From NCBI RefSeq assembly GCF_001402875.1, contig NZ_CP012946.1, forward strand, positions 722,001-786,000: 64,000 bases of DNA, in the 5' to 3' direction. Origin of the DNA: Blastochloris viridis. GTDB taxonomy: Bacteria; Pseudomonadota; Alphaproteobacteria; Rhizobiales; Xanthobacteraceae. Made by a program: the position numbers and the translations under genes. The notes beneath the pieces were generated by a model. It was not told the DNA's origin, ran no database searches, and was given only the letters and a program-made list of their open reading frames with translations. Numbering within the stretch: the first letter of the stretch is position 1; every line of letters begins with the position of its first letter. Of this stretch, positions 38,675 to 47,006 are shown in pieces.

Positions 38675-39790
38675 TTACGTTGTCGGTGGCTGCGAATGCA
38701 CCAGCCGCGGCACGGCGCGTTCGTCGATCGACACGCTCTTGATCAGCGCGTGGACCTCGTCGCCGGCGTCGAGCCCCAAGCTGTCGAGGGCGAGCCGGGT
38801 GGCGAACGCGTAGAGCCTGTCGCCACCGACTAGCGCGATCACCACCAGCGCGAACGGGCCGCCGTCGGTCTCCACTCGCTCGACCGTGCCGAACAGTATG
38901 GTGCGCACGCTGACCTGGCCGGGCCGGCCGACCGCCAGCGTGACGTTGGTCGAGCGGATGGTGATCCGCACCGGGGCATGGCCGTTGTCGATACGTCCTG
39001 GCACCACGATCTCGCCGGCCGGGTGGCGGACGATGGTGACGGCGAAGTCGGGGTCGTAACGGACGACGTGACCTGAAATCACCGACACCGCGTCGAAGCG
39101 TTCGGAGGCGCTGGCGAGCAGGTTCGGCGCCAGCACCTCGGACGGGGTGCCGACGGTGGCGACCTTGCCGCCGACGATCTTGACCACGCGGGCGGCCAGC
39201 CGCGCCACCTCCTCCACCGCGTGCGAGACGTAGACGATGGGAATAGCGAACTCATCGCGCAGCCGCTCGATGAACGGTAGCACCTCAAGCTTGCGGTCGG
39301 CGTCGAGCGAGGCCAGCGGTTCGTCCATCAGCAGCAGGCGCGGGCTGGTCAACAGGGCGCGGCCAATGGCGACGCGCTGGCGCTCGCCGCCCGACAGCGT
39401 CGCCGGATAGCGGTCGAGCAGATGAGCGATGCCGAGCACCTCCACCACCGGCTCGAAACTCACCACGCGGTCGGCGGCGCAGGTGAAGAACCGGCCATAG
39501 CCGAGATTGGTCCTCACCTTCAGATGCGGAAACAACTGGGCGTCCTGGAACACCAGGCCGAGCCGGCGCCGGTGCGGCTTCAAGTTGATGCCGGCCGTGG
39601 TGTCGAGCAGCACGGTGCCGTCGACCTCGATATGTCCGCGCTGGGGCCGGGCGAGGCCGGCGAGCAGGCGGATCACCGTCGATTTGCCCGACCCCGACGG
39701 GCCGAACAGCGCGGTGACGCCGCTCTCGGCCTCGAACGCGACGTTGAGGGAGAAATCGCCCTGGCCGTGGCTGCAGTCGAACCGGATCAT
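38675..39790 (-). CDS. modC: Molybdate ABC transporter ATP-binding protein ModC
   Basis: 371 residues from ATG 39790. ABC domain with Walker A FGPSGSGKST (residues 29-38), signature LSGGERQRVAIGRALL and Walker B LLMDEPLASLD. The C-terminal third (about 230-371) is a MOP/TOBE-type oxyanion-binding domain (SVISGHVVRYDPDFAV..., VRITIRSTNVTLAV), diagnostic of molybdate/tungstate ATPases. The frame is open upstream, but that is antisense shadow. It follows modB by 4 bases. Confidence 0.95.
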   Translation of the reverse strand: MIRFDCSHGQGDFSLNVAFEAESGVTALFGPSGSGKSTVIRLLAGLARPQRGHIEVDGTVLLDTTAGINLKPHRRRLGLVFQDAQLFPHLKVRTNLGYGRFFTCAADRVVSFEPVVEVLGIAHLLDRYPATLSGGERQRVAIGRALLTSPRLLLMDEPLASLDADRKLEVLPFIERLRDEFAIPIVYVSHAVEEVARLAARVVKIVGGKVATVGTPSEVLAPNLLASASERFDAVSVISGHVVRYDPDFAVTIVRHPAGEIVVPGRIDNGHAPVRITIRSTNVTLAVGRPGQVSVRTILFGTVERVETDGGPFALVVIALVGGDRLYAFATRLALDSLGLDAGDEVHALIKSVSIDERAVPRLVHSQPPTT

Positions 39791-39794
39791 CGGC

Positions 39795-40493
39795 TCACTC
39801 GATCCGCATGCCGCGGCGGTCGCTGCGGCGGGCCAGCAGCTCGGACACCACCAAGGCGGCGAGCGAGATGACGACCGCCACCAGCGACAGGCGCAACGCG
39901 CTGGTCTCCGCGCCCGGCACCTGGGTGTAGCTGTAGATCGCCGACGGAATGGTCTGGGTTTCGCCGGGAATGTTCGACACGAACGTAATGGTAGCGCCGA
40001 ACTCGCCCAGCGCCTTGGCAAAGCACAGCACCGCGCCGGCGATGATGCCGGGCAGCGCCAGCGGCAAGGTGACGGTGGCGAACACCCAGATCGGCGAGGC
40101 GCCGAGGGTCGAGGCGGCCTGCTCCAGCCGGGTGTCGGTTGCCTCGATGGTGAGGCGGATGGCGCGCACCATCAGCGGAAAGCCCATCACCGCGCATGCC
40201 AGCGCGGCGCCGGTCCAGCGGAACGAGAACACGATGCCGAAGGTCTGGTCCAGGAATTGGCCGACCGGGGCTCTGCGGCCGAAGGTGAGCAGCAGCGCAT
40301 AGCCGGTGACCACCGGCGGCAGCACCAGCGGCAGGTGAACGAGGCCATCGAGAATGGTCTTGCCGGGAAAGTGGCCGCGGGCCAGCACCAGCGCCGTCAG
40401 GATGCCGAGCGGCAGGCTGCACAACGTCGCCACACCCGCGATCTTGAGGCTGAGCAGGATCGCGACCCATTCGTCCGGTGTCAGTGTCCCCAT
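39795..40493 (-). CDS. modB: Molybdate ABC transporter permease ModB
   Basis: 232 residues from ATG 40493 (MGTLTPDEWVAILLSLKIAG); longer starts at 40514 or 40529 would add polar residues. Five membrane segments and the ATPase-coupling EAA loop (EQAASTLGASPIWVFATVTLPLALPGI). The usual length is about 225-230. It lies between modA and modC in the standard order. Confidence 0.94.
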   Translation of the reverse strand: MGTLTPDEWVAILLSLKIAGVATLCSLPLGILTALVLARGHFPGKTILDGLVHLPLVLPPVVTGYALLLTFGRRAPVGQFLDQTFGIVFSFRWTGAALACAVMGFPLMVRAIRLTIEATDTRLEQAASTLGASPIWVFATVTLPLALPGIIAGAVLCFAKALGEFGATITFVSNIPGETQTIPSAIYSYTQVPGAETSALRLSLVAVVISLAALVVSELLARRSDRRGMRIE

Positions 40494-40637
40494 CGGGCGG
40501 GGGCGTCCTTCCATCAATGCCCGCCGCAACGCTCATGCTTCGAGACGGCAGCTTGGCTGCCTCCTCGGCATGAGGGTTGCGGCGAATATCGGATCATTCG
40601 TCGAGGCGCGGGCGCGAACGCCGCAGCGCGCACAGTG

Positions 40638-41438
40638 TCACGTCTTCGGCACGATGGTGAAGCCCTGGCCGGTCAGGATCGTCTCGGCGGTGGGCGAGCG
40701 CAGATAGGCCAGGAACTCGGCGGCGTCCGGGTTGGCCGAGTTGGCGGTGATGGCGATCGGGTACAGCACCGGGTCGTGGCTGTCTGCCGGGAAGGTGTCG
40801 ACCACCTTCACCTTGGGCTCGGACTTGGCGTCGGTCGAATAGACGATGCCGAACTGCGCCTCGCCGCGGGCGACCAGAGCGAGCGCGGCGCGCACGCTCT
40901 CGGCGCCGGCAATCCGGGGCTCGATGTCGGCCCACACCCCGAGATTGGTCAGGGCCTGCTTGGCGTAGTTGCCGACCGGCACGGCGGGAATGGCGCCGGT
41001 GGCGAGGCGCGAATCGCCGATCGCCTTGGCGAGCGGGAAGCCCTTGGCGATCTTGAGATCGGTGGTGGCGTCGAGCGGGGCGATCAGCACCAGCGCGTTG
41101 CCGAGCAGGGTCTCGCGGGTGTCTTCCTTGATCAGCTTTTTCTCGGATGCCCAGTTCATCCAGCGCAGATCGGCGGAGACGAACAGGTCGGCCGGGGCGC
41201 CGGATTCCATCTGGCGGGCGAGGGCGGAGGAGGCGGCGTAGGAGAACGACACCTTCTTGCCGGTTTCCTTTTCCCAGGCGGCGCCGATGGCATTGAAGGC
41301 GGTGGTCAGGCTGGCGGCGGCGAACACCAGAACCGGCTTTTGGTCCTCAGCGGCGGCAGGACGCGGCGCGATGGCAACGGCGGCAAGGCCGGCGAACGCC
41401 AGCGCGGCGAGGCGGCGACGGGTGGTGGTCCAGGGCAT
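40638..41438 (-). CDS. modA: Molybdate-binding periplasmic protein ModA
   Basis: 266 residues with a signal peptide (RRRLAALAFAGLAAVAIAPRPAAA). The mature protein begins with LVFAAASLTTAFNAI, whose Ser residues bind oxyanion, and contains the conserved central and C-terminal ModA segments (FVSADLRWM, FGIVYSTDA). It starts the modABC operon. AAAGGA precedes the ATG. A ModE-type palindrome covers 41458-41481. Confidence 0.95.
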   Translation of the reverse strand: MPWTTTRRRLAALAFAGLAAVAIAPRPAAAEDQKPVLVFAAASLTTAFNAIGAAWEKETGKKVSFSYAASSALARQMESGAPADLFVSADLRWMNWASEKKLIKEDTRETLLGNALVLIAPLDATTDLKIAKGFPLAKAIGDSRLATGAIPAVPVGNYAKQALTNLGVWADIEPRIAGAESVRAALALVARGEAQFGIVYSTDAKSEPKVKVVDTFPADSHDPVLYPIAITANSANPDAAEFLAYLRSPTAETILTGQGFTIVPKT

Positions 41439-41457
41439 GCGAAGTCCTTTCGTGAGG

Positions 41458-41481
41458 CGCTATTTTTTGATTTATATAGCG
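41458..41481 (-). promoter_or_regulatory. modA: ModE-type operator upstream of modA
   Basis: On the plus strand the site begins CGCTATTTTT and ends TTATATAGCG, with CGCTAT/ATAGCG exact inverted arms. This fits the ModE consensus (CGnTATATA, spacer, TATATAnCG) with one half preserved fully and the other drifted in its inner bases. It lies 20 bases from the modA start codon, where it would overlap the -10/transcription start and repress transcription when molybdate is plentiful. Confidence 0.7.
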
Positions 41482-41861
41482 TAACGCAGCACACCGGCGC
41501 CCAAGTTTCAAGCTCAGCAGGATTACGTGGGGCAGTGGGGCGGATACCGCCAGCCGATCCTGCAAAATCAGAAGGAATTGAATGGTTTTCGCGCCGGCTG
41601 GCGTGGGGCTGAGCCGAATATTCGGTCTTCAATTGATCAAAATTTCAGCAATTGACGATGTTCGGCGCGGCAAGGTGGCCGGTGGCCTTGGCCGGGACGG
41701 AACGCGACTTGGCGCTCCGACGTCGGAGGCGGCCGAAATCTTGGGCATTGGCCGAATTCCGCAGCGGCAATGGCTGTTCTGCAGCCGGGCGTCGCCGCCG
41801 CGGCCGTCAGCACGGCAACGGCCGAGGCGTCTCAAGGAAGCCGCCTCGGCGATGGCGTCGA
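41482..41861. other. Noncoding gap, modA promoter side and pyrE 3' side
   Basis: 380 bases. Contains a perfect 12-base AT-rich palindrome CCGAATATTCGG at 41614-41625 and two CAATTGA repeats nearby (about 41630 and 41651). Otherwise no gene; the plus-strand frame at 41582 ends inside pyrE on the other strand and has no ribosome binding site. No terminator for pyrE is visible. Confidence 0.5.
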
Positions 41862-42554
41862 TTATGCTGCTTCGACCGGGGTGCCGCCGTGGGCCAGCGA
41901 CCATTGCTCCGGGGCGCTCAGGAACGCCTCGACCTCGCTGAGGGTGTGGCCGTCGAAATAGGCGCCGTCCTTTGCGACCTGCAGCACGTCCCACCAGGTG
42001 GCGAGGTAGTGGAGCTTGATGCCGAGTTCGGCCAGCTTGGTCTCGGCCAGCGGGAAAATGCCGTAGAAAAACACCACGAAGGCGTGCTCGACCACGGCGC
42101 CGCCGTTGCGAAGCCCGCTGACGAAATTGACCTTGGAGCCGGCATCGGTAGCGAGATCCTCCACCAGCAGCACGCGCTGGCCGTCCTTCAGGTCGCCCTC
42201 GATCTGGGCGTTGCGGCCAAAGCCCTTGGGCTTCTTGCGCACGTAGAGCATGGGCAGGTCGAGCCGGTCGGCCATCCAGGCAGCGTAGGGGATGCCGGCG
42301 GTCTCGCCGCCCGCCACGGCGTCGAACGCCTCGTAGCCGACCTCGCGCTCCATGGTGGTGGTGGCGAACTCCATCAGGCGGCGGCGCAACCTGGGGAAAG
42401 AAATCAGCTTACGGCCGTCGATGTAGACCGGGCTCATGCGGCCGGAGGTGAAGCGGAACGGCTCGTTCGCGTTGAACAGCACCGCGCGCACCTCCAGCAA
42501 CATGCGGGCGGTTTCGCGGGCGATGGTGCGCTTGCCGTGGAACGTCTCAGTCAT
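41862..42554 (-). CDS. pyrE: Orotate phosphoribosyltransferase PyrE
   Basis: 230 residues. Converts orotate and PRPP to OMP in pyrimidine synthesis. The PRPP-binding motif is [14 protein letters not shown] and the flexible catalytic loop is [15 protein letters not shown]. It follows pyrC by 60 bases, so both steps are likely coexpressed. The sequence resembles the longer alphaproteobacterial form. Confidence 0.95.
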   Translation of the reverse strand: MTETFHGKRTIARETARMLLEVRAVLFNANEPFRFTSGRMSPVYIDGRKLISFPRLRRRLMEFATTTMEREVGYEAFDAVAGGETAGIPYAAWMADRLDLPMLYVRKKPKGFGRNAQIEGDLKDGQRVLLVEDLATDAGSKVNFVSGLRNGGAVVEHAFVVFFYGIFPLAETKLAELGIKLHYLATWWDVLQVAKDGAYFDGHTLSEVEAFLSAPEQWSLAHGGTPVEAA

Positions 42555-42614
42555 CGAATCCTCGTCGCAGGGAATTCTGGTCGCGGGCGGGACCGGCGGC
42601 GCGCCGCTCCCCGA

Positions 42615-43685
42615 TCAGGCCCGGCCGGCGGGAACCCGGCGGCCGTCGACGCGCCAGGGGATCCGGGTGCCGCCCAGGAAGGGGTGGAGCGTGCCGAGGC
42701 CCGGCACCGGCACGTCTTCGGCCACCTCGGTGTCCTCGGCGATCAGCGTGATGCGGTCGGCGTTGAGCGGCAGGCCATAGAAGCGCGCGCCGTTCTCGGA
42801 CGCGAACGCCTCGAACTTGTCGAGGGCGTTCTCCTCGGCGAAAACCCGGGCGTAGGCCGCGAGCGCGGTTGGCGCGCAGAACAGGCCGGCACAGCCGCAC
42901 GCGCTCTCCTTGGCGCTGCGCAGGTGCGGCGCGCTGTCGGTGCCGAGGAAGAAGCGGGGATGGCCGGAGGTGACGGCGGCGCGCAGGGCAAGGCGGTGCT
43001 TTTCGCGCTTGGCCACCGGCAGGCAGTAGAAGTGCGGGCGAAACCCGCTGTGGAACATGGCGTTGCGGCTGAAGCTGAGGTGGTGCGGCGTCACGGTGGC
43101 GCCGGTGGCGTCGCCGGCGGCGGTGACGAACGCCGCGCCGTCTTCGGTGGTGATGTGCTCGAGGGTGATGCGCAACCTGTCGAACCGGCGGCGAATCGGG
43201 GCCAGCACCCGGTCGATGAACACCGCCTCGCGGTCGAAGATGTCGACGGCAGGGTCGGTCACCTCGCCATGGATCAGCAGCGGCATGCCGGCGAACTCCA
43301 TCGCCTCCAGCACCCGGTTCAGCCGCTCAAGGTCGGTGACGCCGAACTGGGAATTGGTGGTGGCGTTGGCCGGATAGAGCTTGGCCGCGAAAAACGCGCC
43401 GCTGCGGTGGCCCTCGACCAGATCGTCCGGGTCGGTCTCGTCGGTCAGGTAACAGGTCATCAGCGGGTGGAAGTCGAGCCCATGCGGCAGCGCCGCCATG
43501 ACGCGCGAGCGGTAGGCGGCGGCCTCGGCGGCGCGGCGCACCGGCGGCACCAGATTGGGCATGATCACGGCGCGGCCGAAATGGCTCGCGGTAAAGGGCA
43601 GAACGGTGGCCAGCATGGCGCCGTCGCGCAAATGCACGTGCCAGTCGTCCGGTCGGCGGATGGTGAGCGATGAGAACGTGGCCAT
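42615..43685 (-). CDS. pyrC: Dihydroorotase PyrC (class II)
   Basis: 356 residues. Cyclises carbamoyl aspartate. Metal ligands His16 and His18 in DDWHVHLRDG, the carboxylated bridging lysine Lys102 in AKLYPANATTNS, and further His and Asp (FFLGTDSAPH) are all present, matching the E. coli-type enzyme. First gene of the pyrC-pyrE pair and divergent from the dehydratase gene at 43930, with a 244-base promoter region between. Confidence 0.96.
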   Translation of the reverse strand: MATFSSLTIRRPDDWHVHLRDGAMLATVLPFTASHFGRAVIMPNLVPPVRRAAEAAAYRSRVMAALPHGLDFHPLMTCYLTDETDPDDLVEGHRSGAFFAAKLYPANATTNSQFGVTDLERLNRVLEAMEFAGMPLLIHGEVTDPAVDIFDREAVFIDRVLAPIRRRFDRLRITLEHITTEDGAAFVTAAGDATGATVTPHHLSFSRNAMFHSGFRPHFYCLPVAKREKHRLALRAAVTSGHPRFFLGTDSAPHLRSAKESACGCAGLFCAPTALAAYARVFAEENALDKFEAFASENGARFYGLPLNADRITLIAEDTEVAEDVPVPGLGTLHPFLGGTRIPWRVDGRRVPAGRA

Positions 43686-43929
43686 GGGCTGTGTCTAAAC
43701 CATCCGTGCGCGCTCCGCGACAGGAAGGTTACTGGCAGGGTGCGCCTGCGCGGGCCGGACACCGCGGTGGATGAAATCGCGCGACTGCCCCGCCGCGGTT
43801 GCAAATTCCGCCTTGAAAATCAACGATCGGCGGCCGCGCACCCGGCGGTGGCGCCGGCGGCCGGGGCACGGCGCAGTGGCGCTCGGGCGGGAGAGCGGCT
43901 AGACACGGGCGTCGGGGTTCGAAGGGACG

Positions 43930-45885
43930 ATGAAGCTGTTGGGGCCTTTCCGTAACATACGACAGCTGACCGTGATCGGCCACGACGCTGTCATGACGTG
44001 CCTCGCTGTTCTGGCGAGCTTTTACGTTCGATTCGAAGGCGAGGGGCTCGACCAGCGCTGGCCGATGCTGGTCGTTTTCCTGCCGTTGTTCGCGTTCTAC
44101 GCGACAATTGTTTATTCGTTCTTGTCGCTATACCGCGCGAAGTGGCGTTTCGCCTCACTGCCGGACCTGTTCAACATATTCCGCGCGGTCAGCGTTCTGG
44201 CTATCAGCCTGCTTGTCCTGGACTATGTTGTGGCCTCCTCGGCCTTCTACAACCAGTTCTATTTCGGCAAGATCACCATCTTTCTCTACTGGGTCTTCCA
44301 GATGTTTCTTCTGGGAGGTCCGAGGATCATCTATCGCTACTACCGCTACCTGAGGACCCGCCACGGCGCCGAGATGGAGCACGCCGTGCCGGCGCTGGTG
44401 CTGGGCCGTGCCCATGATGCCGAGGTCGTGGTGCGCGCCTTCGAATCCGGCGCGCTGAAGAAGCTGCGCCCGGTGGCGATCCTGTCGCCCAACGCCTCCG
44501 ACCTCGACCAGTCGCTGCGCGGGGTGCCGGTGCTGGGCGATTTCGACCAGCTCGAGGCGGTGGTCGCCGACCTTGAGGAGCGCGGGCTGCGCGTCGGCCG
44601 CCTGATCGTCACGCCGTCGGCGCTGGCGCCGGAGGCCGCGCCGGACACGCTGCTGGCGCGGGCGCGCCGGCTCGGCCTGCCGATCTCGCGGATGCAGACC
44701 CTGGATGAGGGCGGGGCGTTCCGGCTGGCGCCGATCGACGTCGAGGATTTGCTGCTCCGGCCGTCGGTGGCGATCGACTATCGCCGGCTGGAGGCGGCCG
44801 TCGGCGGCTGCCGCGTGCTGGTGACCGGCGGCGGCGGCTCGATCGGCGCGGAGATCTGCGAGCGGGTCGTCACCCACCGCGCCTCCCACCTGATGGTGGT
44901 CGAGAATGCCGAGCCGGCGCTCTATGCGGTGCTGCAGCGGCTGGAGACGCTCGACCCGGACACCTGCGTCGAGGGCCGCATCGGCGACGTCCGGGAGCGG
45001 GCGCGGATCGACCGGCTGATGGCCGAGTTCAAGCCGGACCTGGTGTTCCACGCCGCGGCGCTCAAGCACGTGCCCTATCTGGAGACCGACTGGATCGAGG
45101 GGGTGAAGACCAACATCCTGGGCTCGATCAACGTGGCCGAGGCGGCGGTGGCGTGCGGCGCCAAGGCGATGGTGATGATCTCGACCGACAAGGCGATCGA
45201 GCCGGTGTCGGTGCTCGGCGCCACCAAGCGCTTCGCCGAGATGTACTGCCAGGCGCTCGACGCCGAGCTGGCGTCCGGGCCGACCCGGCTGATCGCGGTC
45301 CGGTTCGGCAACGTGCTGGGCTCGAACGGCTCGGTGGTGCCCAAGTTCAAGGCGCAGATCGCCGCCGGCGGGCCGATCACCATCACCCACCCCGACATGG
45401 TCCGCTACTTCATGACCATCCGCGAGGCCTGCAACCTCGTCGTCACCGCGGCCAGCCACGCGCTCGCGCCGCACCGCAGCTCCGAGCAGGAGCGCATCTC
45501 GGTCTATGTGCTGAACATGGGCCAGCCGGTGAAGATCCTCGATCTCGCCGAGCGCATGGTGCGGCTGTCGGGGCTGGAGCCGGGGCGGGACATCGACATC
45601 GTCGTCACCGGCGTGCGGCCCGGCGAGCGGCTGAACGAGATCCTGTTCGCACGCGAGGAGCCGGCGTCCGACATCGGCATTCCGGGCGTGGTGGCGGCGC
45701 GGCCGGTGTTCCCGCCGCTGGCGGAGATGAAGCGGCTGGTGGCGGAGGTCGAGGCCGCGATGGCGGCGGAGAACCGCGGCGCGGTGTTCGCCGCGGTCGG
45801 CCGCGCCGTCACCGATTTCGAGCCGGATGCCGCCGTGTCCGCCAGGATCGCCGGGACGGTGAGCGTGGCGGCCTCCGGGCGCTGA
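43930..45885 (+). CDS. Polysaccharide biosynthesis protein, UDP-sugar 4,6-dehydratase (CapD/WbpM/FlaA1 type)
   Basis: 651 residues. The N-terminal ~150 residues hold four membrane segments; a CoA-binding-like Rossmann domain (about 155-280) precedes an extended-SDR domain (about 295-600) with GGGGSIGAEIC and the catalytic pair in STDKAIEPVSVLGATKR (Thr/Asp/Lys type, lacking the classical Tyr). This is the membrane-bound long form that makes a 4-keto-6-deoxy sugar from UDP-GlcNAc for surface polysaccharides. No other polysaccharide gene flanks it, so it is an isolated housekeeping copy. Confidence 0.9.
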   Translation: MKLLGPFRNIRQLTVIGHDAVMTCLAVLASFYVRFEGEGLDQRWPMLVVFLPLFAFYATIVYSFLSLYRAKWRFASLPDLFNIFRAVSVLAISLLVLDYVVASSAFYNQFYFGKITIFLYWVFQMFLLGGPRIIYRYYRYLRTRHGAEMEHAVPALVLGRAHDAEVVVRAFESGALKKLRPVAILSPNASDLDQSLRGVPVLGDFDQLEAVVADLEERGLRVGRLIVTPSALAPEAAPDTLLARARRLGLPISRMQTLDEGGAFRLAPIDVEDLLLRPSVAIDYRRLEAAVGGCRVLVTGGGGSIGAEICERVVTHRASHLMVVENAEPALYAVLQRLETLDPDTCVEGRIGDVRERARIDRLMAEFKPDLVFHAAALKHVPYLETDWIEGVKTNILGSINVAEAAVACGAKAMVMISTDKAIEPVSVLGATKRFAEMYCQALDAELASGPTRLIAVRFGNVLGSNGSVVPKFKAQIAAGGPITITHPDMVRYFMTIREACNLVVTAASHALAPHRSSEQERISVYVLNMGQPVKILDLAERMVRLSGLEPGRDIDIVVTGVRPGERLNEILFAREEPASDIGIPGVVAARPVFPPLAEMKRLVAEVEAAMAAENRGAVFAAVGRAVTDFEPDAAVSARIAGTVSVAASGR

Positions 45886-46022
45886 CCGCGACGGGGCGGC
45901 GCGTGGCGGGACATTTCCACAGCCGCGTCGCCTCACCTAAATACCATCATTAACGGCATGGCAACCTTGATCGGCCACAACGAAGGCCCGGCTGCGCCCT
46001 GTTGCGGCCCGACCCGAGTTTC

Positions 46023-46700
46023 ATGTTGCGTCCCATGCGTTCCATGCGTGCACTGTCGTCGCGTCCCAGGACCGGAGCCTTGCCCGCTTCGCGTCGCCGG
46101 CGATTGATCCTCGCGTCCGTTGTGCTCGGCGCGGTGGCGCTGTTGCTGGTGCCGAGCCGCGCCTTCCATCGCCAGCCGGCCGACCCGGTCCCGGCCGCCG
46201 GGGTGCGCGGACTGCCGCCGCTGTTCGCCGGCGCGCTGGAGACGCTGCGTCCCGACACCTTCCGCCTGCCGCCCACCAGCGAAAGCGCGATCGAACTCGC
46301 CCGCGCCGCGGCGGGCCCGCAGATGGTCCGGCCGGAATTGACGTCGACGCCGACCACGGTGCGTGCGGTGGCGGCGCCGGTAGCGGTGGCGCGGCTGGAC
46401 GGGGAGGGCGCCGACATCACCGGCAGTCTGCCGCCGGACGCGGTGGCGCTGCCGTCGCGCCAGCTCGACCTGCCGCCGATCGGCGTGACCGACAGCGCGC
46501 CGGTGGCGGAGATGGAGACCGCCGACCTTATCACCCGCGGCGCGCCGGGCGATCCCGGCACCTTCCCGCCGATGCTGGTGGTCGAGCGGCTGTTCTTCAC
46601 CGTCGACCCGGCGGCGCTGCCGCAATCGCCGCTCGACTATGTCACGGCCGGAACCGAGCTGATGCCGCCGCGCGCGAGCCGGAAGGGCACGCGGGGCTGA
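46023..46700 (+). CDS. Membrane-anchored protein of unknown function
   Basis: 225 residues from ATG 46023; another in-frame ATG at 46002 adds seven residues. A basic N-terminus and one membrane segment (RRRLILASVVLGAVALLLVPS, about residues 28-48) are followed by a Pro/Ala/Asp-rich exported region with no recognisable domain, ending EMETADLITRGAPG...VVERLFFTVDPAALP. It may be the product of the gene after the dehydratase, but the 137-base gap gives no strong link. A competing minus-strand frame exists; this one is preferred because of its membrane segment and codon pattern. Confidence 0.5.
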   Translation: MLRPMRSMRALSSRPRTGALPASRRRRLILASVVLGAVALLLVPSRAFHRQPADPVPAAGVRGLPPLFAGALETLRPDTFRLPPTSESAIELARAAAGPQMVRPELTSTPTTVRAVAAPVAVARLDGEGADITGSLPPDAVALPSRQLDLPPIGVTDSAPVAEMETADLITRGAPGDPGTFPPMLVVERLFFTVDPAALPQSPLDYVTAGTELMPPRASRKGTRG

Positions 46701-46760
46701 GCAGCCCCGCGGCGGAGGCGAGCCGACGTCGGTGGAAGGTCAAGCCGCAAGGCCGTTGGC

Positions 46761-47006
46761 GTCATACGGTTTCCGGCTGATCAGCTCGGCTCTTTCTTCC
46801 CTCTCCCCTTGCGGGAGAGGGTGCCGAGCGATCGTAAAGATCGCGACGCGGGTGAGGGGGCCTGCGCGCAGAAGGCTGACATACCCCTCACCCGGCTCGG
46901 ATTTCGCTTCGCTCATCCTCGCCACCCTCTCCCACAAGGGGAGAGGGAAAAGACGCGCCCCTCGGCCACCGGCCAGTTCGAGCCGGTCAGCCGGAAACCG
47001 TATCAC
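46761..47006. repeat. Nested palindromic repeat at a convergent junction
   Basis: Outer arms of 27 bases (GTCATACGGTTTCCGGCTGA at 46761 and its near complement ending 47006) differ at four positions. Inside, two GAGAGGG hairpins (CCCTCTCCC-loop-GGGAGAGGG at 46799-46821 and 46925-46947) flank a GCGATC-GTAAA-GATCGC hairpin and a CTCACCCGGCTCGG box. The right arm contains the etfD stop codon (47003-47005). It fills the whole gap between the unknown gene and etfD. Confidence 0.8.

Noticed and set aside
41582..41941. A 119-residue plus-strand frame upstream of modA
   Set aside because: No ribosome binding site, and its end overlaps pyrE on the other strand.
45933..46625. Minus-strand frames of 230 and 216 residues opposite the unknown gene
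   Set aside because: They lack a membrane segment, signal or domain, and are Arg/Gly-rich or Ser-rich; the plus-strand frame is the better gene, although not certain.
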